NCBI RefSeq assembly: GCF_026914185.1
Contig: NC_070562.1
Coordinates: forward strand, 4,650,001 to 4,714,000
Length of the DNA: 64,000 nucleotides
Source: Puccinia triticina
Lineage: Eukaryota > Basidiomycota > Pucciniomycetes > Pucciniales > Pucciniaceae
Direction of reading: 5' to 3'
Below, piece after piece: positions 57,730 to 64,000 of this stretch (position 1 is its first letter; every line of letters starts with the position of its first letter). The position numbers and the translations under genes were made by a program. The notes under the pieces are model-generated. The model saw nothing but the letters and a program-made list of their open reading frames with translations, had not been told where the DNA came from and searched no databases.

Positions 57730-58977
57730 ATGATTTTGTTGAGTCTTGATTTCAGACAGCAAGAACAATTCGCGCAGTCTCCCGTTGGATTTGGTTTTCA
57801 ATCTCCGCTACTGAGCGCCGTTGGCTCCCAGGCTGGCTCGGTGTACGAGTCCTATAATATCGACCATCTATCCGAGCTGACGGCCGCACTCCAGCAGCAA
57901 AGTTTCTGTCCTCCCATCTTCTCAGTTCAGGTTGATGCACCTGGCAATGAAGTATGAAGTTCCGGGCAAGATTTCTTCACTAATGATCCGACTTATTTCG
58001 ATCTCCACCAGCACCAGTCACAGATTTCTTCTGAGGCCATGAACTTACAGGGATCTTCCAACAATCTATACGACCCCATTAATGTCCCCTATCTCTTCAG
58101 CTCTCAACCTGAGCAGACTTTTCAATCCACATCAGCCATCACCCACTTCGGCTCTTTCAATAACCCAGATCCCAGTTTGGAGGATGATCAGTCTCCCTCC
58201 AACTCAACTGCACAAGCTCATGGGGATAACTTCAGCAAATCCCGCATGAGCTCCGTAGGGCCACCTACCTCGCTGGAATTCAATACCTACGACCTCATGT
58301 CCTCCTATAACCCCGCCGACTCGGTCCAGGATGAGACCTTTGCGCAAATCCAGCCGCAGGAGGGTGGTCGCCGCTCTTTCCAAGACAAGAATCACAAACA
58401 TCTATCTCTCCAATCACTCGAGGGCTCCCAGAACATTCAGGACACCTTCCGGAACAGCGGCGCTGGGACATACTCCGGCCCTTCGACGGCTGGATCCATG
58501 TGGACAACTGCTGGCGATGCAAGCACGCCCATGTTGACCGCCGACTACCAGCAATTATTACTTCGCCCCGCCCGCCAGGACGCTTGTCCCAGTCGACAAT
58601 AAGTTGCCGTCACCGCTGCCCAGCTTGCTCGAAACCTGTATCCGGAAGATGTGCATAACCAAGGATCTTGAGGGCAAAGAGGAGAGCCTGATTGGGGACA
58701 ACGACGGCCTCCAACACGCCCATTCTCCAGGCCGTCTTCGCCCACTCATGACTCCCACACCCCTCGCCATCAGGCTCCGGATCCGGCAGCGCTCCTGCCC
58801 GTCCAGCTCCAGAAGATCCTCGCAGACCCGGGCGCATACTCCTATCGCTGCGACTTGTGCATCTCCAGACTGGCCTTGAAGCCCGGCGCGCTTCCCCAGA
58901 CCCGGTCCCATCCAAGACACGCTTTCCAGTTCAGAGCCATCAACCAACACGCCGGCCTCGTGCCCCTCAATGAGTGA
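57730..58977 (+). pseudogene. captured Ser/Gln-rich zinc-finger protein gene fragment
   Basis: One frame from 57730 to 58977 is interrupted only by TGA 57955-57957, TAA 58600-58602 and TGA near 58657. It is rich in Ser, Gln, Asn and Pro (SYNIDHLSELTAALQQQSF, TFRNSGAGTYSGPSTAGS) and ends YRCDLCISRLALKPGALP, QTRSHPRHAF, a C2H2-like finger. Looks like a transcription factor activation region plus finger. The family is not assigned. Confidence 0.5.
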
Positions 58978-60500
58978 ATTGTCTTGAACCGTGCTGCTAC
59001 CCTTTTCCAGCCATCAAACCGCTTGCTTTATCTCCGCACCAGCCAATCTCAGCATGGTGATTACGGCGCCTTCGGCATTGCTCTCAATGCTCTCATGAGC
59101 GGAAGACCCGCAGATCGGGCCAATGCTTACTCAAAACCCTCACGACACTCGTGTGTCCAGAGCTTGCAATTGAAAGGCCGGGCCAATTGATCTGAGAGCA
59201 CTGTTTCTTCGCGCAAATGTTGTCCAATTTTAGAAGGTGGTGGCCGAGCCCCCTCTCCAGGTACGCATGCTCATCTTCATTAGGAAAAAACCCATCTTGA
59301 ACTGACATTGGATCAAATTGTCAGATGTATGTGTGCCAGAGAGGCCTTGCAACCAGATGCACTGGCAGGGGTCTCTCCGGCCCCGAAGCACGTGCTCCCA
59401 TCTTGAGCAGTCTACCACAAACGGTCGGTGCCGTTGGCTTGTTGCTTGGTGGGCTCGTATGCATTCTTGAACTATAGATGATCATAACTGGAAAATAATT
59501 ACAAATCTCAAACATTATCTTATGAATCTCAAACAGTATACACTTTTAACAACCAATTTTGAACAGCTAAACCCTTGATATCTTTCTAAACAAAATGTTG
59601 ATTGTTTCCTTTTAGGTATATACTTGTCCTGTGAATCTTTGATTGATTTTCTGTGATTTGTAGTGTTGATCAATTAGCCATTTGATCCATTTTTGATTTT
59701 TCCTCTTTTTGGATGTGACTTTTGATCATTTCAAATTACAAAAAATTCACTTTTTCCAGCCAAGTTTGGATATTTTTAGTCAATTTGCTCCCTGAATTTT
59801 TCTGTACTGCTTAACTCGTAAGCCAAACCAATGAATCATCATGAGCAGATTTGAACTCAACAAAGCCCCTCTCTGGAGTGGGCATGTGATCTTCCCAAGC
59901 AAGCCCATGACAGCCCTTGGCAGGAGGTAATCGTGCTCTACAACACAGGTCTGTTACATTTACCCATGACTTTAACATATCATAAAATAAAATAAAATAG
60001 TTAGCTAATGGTAGACTTGAGGGATAAAAGAACACCCTTGACAACAGCAGTTACAGGTTGGTTTCTTCAAATACAGCCTGAAACACATTGTAAGGTATTG
60101 TGAAGTACTGTAGAATTGATGATTTTTTTTATCTTATGACAGGAGAAGAAATGAATTATAAGTGATATGCTGCAGGATTAGAAGGAAAATGACTGCTACC
60201 ATGTATGAACAATGTTTTACACACCCAAACAGTCCAAAACTCTCAGTAATTCTTCAATTTTGCATATTATTTGAGCTGTTAAACTATTGGCAATGATGTT
60301 TTTTCACCAGAGAATGAAATTTAAGGGGCAGGCGGAGGGCTCATTGGGAAAATGACAGCCAACTGGATAATTTTTTGCATAAAAAAGCAAATGATATGGG
60401 GAATAAAAATTCATCAATTGTGCTGATTCAAGAGGTATTATTGATTTTCCAGTGGTTTTGCCAATTGGATACCGGTGCAGCAAGACAACCAGTTTTCTTG
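58978..60500 (+). other. Helitron B 3' region, no gene seen
   Basis: The first 200 bp may continue the captured gene; the rest is AT-rich and without a frame, ending in the 3' hairpin at 60505-60534. Confidence 0.45.
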
Positions 60501-62414
60501 AGCTCTGCAGCGGCGCAGCCGCCTTGGCCTCTAGTATTTATTGAGATCAGGGTGTTGAAAACTTGTTAAATCCCAAATCTTCAATCTAGGTGCAACTCAA
60601 CAGTGAATCCCTGAAGAATGCGGTCGTTTACTTTTTGGCTGAATGCGACCTTTTGTTTTTGCTAGTTGAACAAAAGTCCTTCCACAATCTGATCCGTCTC
60701 TTCAATGAGAGTGCAATGCCCCTAGTCAACAAGTTGAGCAGGACAGGAATTTCTACCCACCTTGCCCGTGTGCATCTACAATCTCAGGAAACAATCAAAG
60801 CAAGATATCTGAAGGAACAAGACACACTCTGTTTCACTCAGGATGCTTGGACTGCACCCAGCTGTACCGCCTTCATGGCAGTAACGGCTCATTTCATCAA
60901 CAAAAAATTCCAAGTGATGGACTTGACATTGGCAGTCCCGCATGTTCAAGGTACATACAATATTATTTAATTAAATTGGGATTTTTGAACTGATTTCTCT
61001 CAAATTCATCTCTCCAGGAAGTCATACTGGACAAATGTTTGCCAAACTCTTCTACGATGTTCTTGACACTTACGGCTGTGTTGGGAAATTGAACACTATC
61101 ACCGCCAACAATGCCACCACCAACAACAAAATGGCGCGTGATCTCGCTCTTCAAATCCCGGAGTTTAATACCTCAACAAATCTTCTTGGTTGCATCGCTC
61201 ATGTGATCAATCTTGCGGCCAAGGCTGGCATTTCTGCCCTTGGAAAAATGCATGAAGAAGAAGATTTGGATGGAAAGGAGCTATCCTCGGTCGATATGGG
61301 ATCATCTCACCCGCAGGATCCACCTAATCCCCAAATGGCAATCTCATTTGTTACTTCTGAACCGGATGGCGCCGATGTTGACGCGAATTCTATTCTCAAG
61401 CAAGTTCACGGCTTGTGCACCTATGTGCGGTTCTCTCCCCAAGGTCGCAAACGATTTCTAAAGGCGGTCAGCTTTGCGCAACCCGAAATTGAAGATAAGA
61501 GGTTCAGGAGTCTAAAAATTGATGTCTCAACTCGTTGGAACTCGACCTATGAAATTTTTCAGCAAGTGCTTCTTCTCCAAAAATCCTGTCGGCACTTTTG
61601 TGAAGACAGTTGAGAGGCTTCCAAATACAAGTTAACGGACATCGAGTGGGATCAAGTAAAAAATATTACAGAACTGCTTGAACCCCTAGCCGATGCGACC
61701 ACTATGCTCAGCGCTTCAAAATATCCAACGTTAAACTCTGCTCTTCCAGTCTACATAACACTTGTCAAACATCTTCATCTGGTTCAGAACGGTCCGTACG
61801 ATCAAGCTCAACTTGTTGTTCCAGCAAACAACATGATAGAGAAGATCGATCAGTATTTCAGCAGCGCTCTCAAAAAACCTGTTTATATCTGCGCGATGAT
61901 ATTGGACCCAAGATTTAAACTCGCGTTTTGGGACGTTCACGCTACCTTCATGATGGAGCACTATGATCTCTCAATCGATCAAATCCAAGCTACATTCCGC
62001 AAAACTGCAGTTGAATTCAAGAAGACCCTTCCGCCGCCAACTCCACCCGCTCCTCAACAAGCTGTGCCGGCTACTTCAACAACAAAGAAGAGCTTCTTTG
62101 GTACATCGCTATATGAAACCACTGCGTCAGTGGATGGAATTCAAGGAGAGATTTCTCGCTACTTAAAAGAGGATCCCGAACCCGAAGACATCAAGATACT
62201 CGACTATTGGGATTCACAACAAAAAAAATTCCCCAAGTTGGCTTTGATGGCACAACGCTTCCTTGCCATTCCAGCCACAAGTGCATCGTCTGAGCGTGTT
62301 TTTTCAAAGGGCCGGCGCATTGTCTCTTGGCAACAATCTGCCCTCGCACCAAGTAGTATTGAGCAGCTCCTGTGCCTCAAGGATTGGTATCAGGCTTATG
62401 ACGGGCCCTTTTAG

Positions 62415-62688
62415 CTATTTCTGTTCTTTTCTCAATCTTTCTCAATCACATCACCCGGAGTTACATTGTACATAGTCCTTGGTATCCATTGATGCTGATA
62501 CACAAATCCAAGCAGCTCAAGAAAACTCAAAAAACCCATCCAAATGCCATTTCTGCGTGCTCCCCCCCCCCCCCCCCCCCCCTCAAAAAACTGACCATGC
62601 CCCGGGGTTCAGGGCATTCCAGAATGCCGTCCCGCGCCCCGAACCCCGGGGTTCAATTCCCGGGGCATGGGTTCGGGTCACAGCCTTA
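62415..62688 (+). other. hAT2 3' subterminal region
   Basis: Contains a poly-C run (62562-62582) and the GC-rich subterminal words ccccgggg, gttcagggc and inverse copies leading to the right TIR. Confidence 0.6.
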
Positions 62689-62798
62689 TGCAACAGAAAG
62701 AGGCCAGAGCCAATATCCCAGGTCTGAGAATGAGAGCCCATGTTGGGCATGCACTTGATACAATACTTGCTCCAGAGATTGCTGGATACTTGTGTTGC

Positions 62799-64000
62799 TG
62801 TCAGCCTACGTGATGCCAAGGACAAACCCTTCTAGCTACACGTGGTGCAAGAATAAGATAAAAGAGTATAAAACTCTAAGACAAAAGTATAAGGGATAAT
62901 TCCAATGGATATATTGGTAATTATGGTGTAAAATATATGAAAAAATGGCGTAATTATATTAATAAAATTAATATAATTAAATAAAGAGGGGCCTGATAAA
63001 ACCAGGGGTGTTTAATCCCTCAAAAGCAAACACTGGGGCCTGTAAACAGGTGTGTTTTAAATCCCAGCAAGGAATGGCGAAGAATCTCAAGAGAAAGGGG
63101 TTTGAACTTACTAGTAAAAAGCCCTTAAAGTCTTGAGGTTCTTCTGGGTAGAAACTGGGCAGTTGAAAGCGCTTGAAGAGGTTGATTCTGAAGGCTTGGT
63201 GGACACTGGGCAGTTTCTGGCGACAAAATGAGGCTAAAAACAACTACTAAGGGACTTACCAGGCTAGAAACAGGCTATTGAGCACGTGTTGAAGGCGGGT
63301 AAATTCAAGTAGGTATGTAAAAGCGTGAGGAAAGGCCTTCTGGGGCGGCCAGAGGGCCCTTTAAATACCCGTGGCAGCTCTCTAGGGCGCCTGGGGGAGC
63401 TACAGGGCCACTGGCCAACTTGTGGGCGCTTTTTGGCCAGGCTGTTGACGCTACAAGGGCTAATTCTTCTTTGGGAAGATGTACTAGCCTATTTGGGGCG
63501 CCTTCAGGCGGATTTCCAGCCTGGCTGATGGCGCCATAGAAGCTAGTCTTCTTTTGGGAATATGTACTGGCCATTTGTGGGCGCCTACAGTTCAGGATTC
63601 CCTCATCCAGGCAGATGAGCTGTTACGTGTCTCATATTTATTCAAATGGGCCACAGTGCTTCTCAATTGGTCTGTACTGTGTATGCATTAGGTATTGAGC
63701 TGTTTTAATGCGTCAGGAGTATTCTGTTTGCATCTATGTGACATCATTACATATGTACAGCTTATGTAATGTGTGTAGTGTTTCACGTGGAGGGGCAGAA
63801 TTGATGTCATTACTTCCCTGGTGGGTGTGCTGTAATGTACAGGTAGCCCCTCTTAGGGTTTCATTCATTTTTAGGGCTCTGCGCCGTCTTTAGACGTAGC
63901 GCGCAGCCTGCGGGTTTAGAGTTAACTCAACCTGAGTTGGGCTATCTTCTAAACTAAACATAACACTTCAGTTCCGTGGTTATTGAAGTGTTATAAGCAT
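62799..64000 (-). repeat. LTR related to G2, right end not delimited
   Basis: Starts TGTCAGCCTACGTGATGCC, followed by TTCTAGCTACAC and AGAGGGGCC...GATCCCTC-like blocks that line up with the G2 LTR, though with many changes. Its end was not found and may lie beyond the window; orientation is assumed from the G2 match. Confidence 0.55.
63395..63600. repeat. imperfect ~100-bp tandem duplication
   Basis: Two copies of a segment with TTCTTYTTGGGAAKATGTACT and TTTGKGGCGCCT blocks about 90-100 bp apart, inside the LTR-like sequence. Confidence 0.55.

Larger units (their letters stand above)
54772..60534 (+). mobile_element. Helitron B with three captured gene pieces
   Basis: 5' end TCCAAGTTTATTAAAGCC after A 54771; 3' end GCGGCGCAGCCGCCTTGGCC plus TCTAG before T 60535, perfect hairpin arms. 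It sits in intron 1 of hAT2 in the same orientation. Inside, left to right: the shared 5' module, an LRR fragment, a Nudix gene and a zinc-finger protein gene, all on the plus strand and each with intron remains or stops. No Rep/helicase. Confidence 0.93.
54302..62414 (+). pseudogene. hAT2 transposase, three exons, one stop
   Basis: Exons 54302-54736, 60590-60950 and 61018-62414; phases match, 730 residues. Exon 1 has a BED zinc finger (SWVWNHFIKS, CQVEQKNGKICG, NLHGHLLTIHH). Exons 2-3 have the RNase H-like core (FTQDAWTAPS, GSHTGQMFAK, CIAHVINL) and the dimerization domain (FPKLALMAQRFLAIPATSAS, SERVFSKG). Intron 1 without the Helitron is 91 nt. Damage: TGA at 61611-61613 (CGA to TGA) and ITANNATTNN where the family has TDNA, so the second catalytic Asp is Asn. 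The transposase is probably dead although the ends are intact. Confidence 0.88.
54128..62688 (+). mobile_element. hAT transposon hAT2 with intact ends
   Basis: TIRs TAAGGCTGTGACCC and GGGTCACAGCCTTA at the exact ends, with 8-bp duplication TGCAACAG (54120-54127 and 62689-62696), the hAT hallmark. GC-rich subterminal repeats (GGGGTTYRGGG, GGGGCAT) lie within 100 bp of each end. The spliced transposase spans the element; its first intron was enlarged by Helitron B. Without it the element is about 2.8 kb. Confidence 0.95.

Noticed and set aside
62641..62665. GGTTCAATTCC resembling a tRNA B box
   Set aside because: It lies in the GC-rich subterminal repeat of hAT2, with no A box or cloverleaf around it.

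Overview
The window looks like transposon-packed euchromatin or heterochromatin of a basidiomycete, most probably a rust fungus (Pucciniales). The basis is inference: short introns (57-104 nt) with TACTAAC or CTAAC branch sites, very dense nested LTR retrotransposons, hAT transposons and Helitrons, and one spliced housekeeping gene. No tRNA, rRNA, CRISPR or prokaryote-like operon was seen. Species was not determined.

Layout. 1-5.6 kb: a decayed Ty1/copia gag-pol (C0, minus) and the C-terminal half of a hAT transposase with its right terminus. 5.6-8.1 kb and 26.8-27.8 kb: remnant of a Ty3/gypsy element (G3) carrying a spliced opposite-strand gene, cut by a second gypsy element (G1, 8283-26842, minus, 1.04-1.07 kb LTRs). 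G1 carries its own spliced opposite-strand gene between integrase and 3' LTR, and its gag is split in frame by a 9.6 kb Helitron (A). Helitron A holds a young copia element (C1), a solo LTR, a hairpin-repeat array and fragments of a serine carboxypeptidase and a glycolipid transfer protein gene. 27.8-33.6 kb: a MITE, an LTR-like repeat, a copia fragment (C2) and a solo LTR. 34.3-36.2 kb: the only convincing host gene, a four-exon RED/IK splicing-factor homologue (minus). 36.5-38.0 kb: three MITEs. 38.5-53.6 kb: a chromodomain gypsy element (G2, minus, TSD CAAGG) whose 3' LTR was split by Helitron C (39433-45727); the intact 5' LTR preserves the empty site. 53.7-54.1 kb: a MITE. 54.1-62.7 kb: a hAT element with exact 8-bp TSD and TIRs, whose first intron holds Helitron B (54772-60534) with captured leucine-rich-repeat, Nudix and zinc-finger gene pieces. 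62.8 kb to the end: an LTR related to G2.

How it fits together. Three Helitrons share the 5' end TCCAAG, a 3' hairpin (GCGGC...GCCGC) and a CTAG end, all sit at A|T targets, and all lack a Rep/helicase gene, so they depend on a partner elsewhere. A family of small elements with CAAC...GTTG termini makes exact 7-bp target duplications and matches the end of the first hAT element. Most broken element genes carry single in-frame stops that look like C-to-T changes (CGA to TGA, CAA to TAA), suggesting cytosine-methylation or RIP-like decay. The most unusual feature is the pair of spliced, convergently oriented accessory genes downstream of gypsy integrases.
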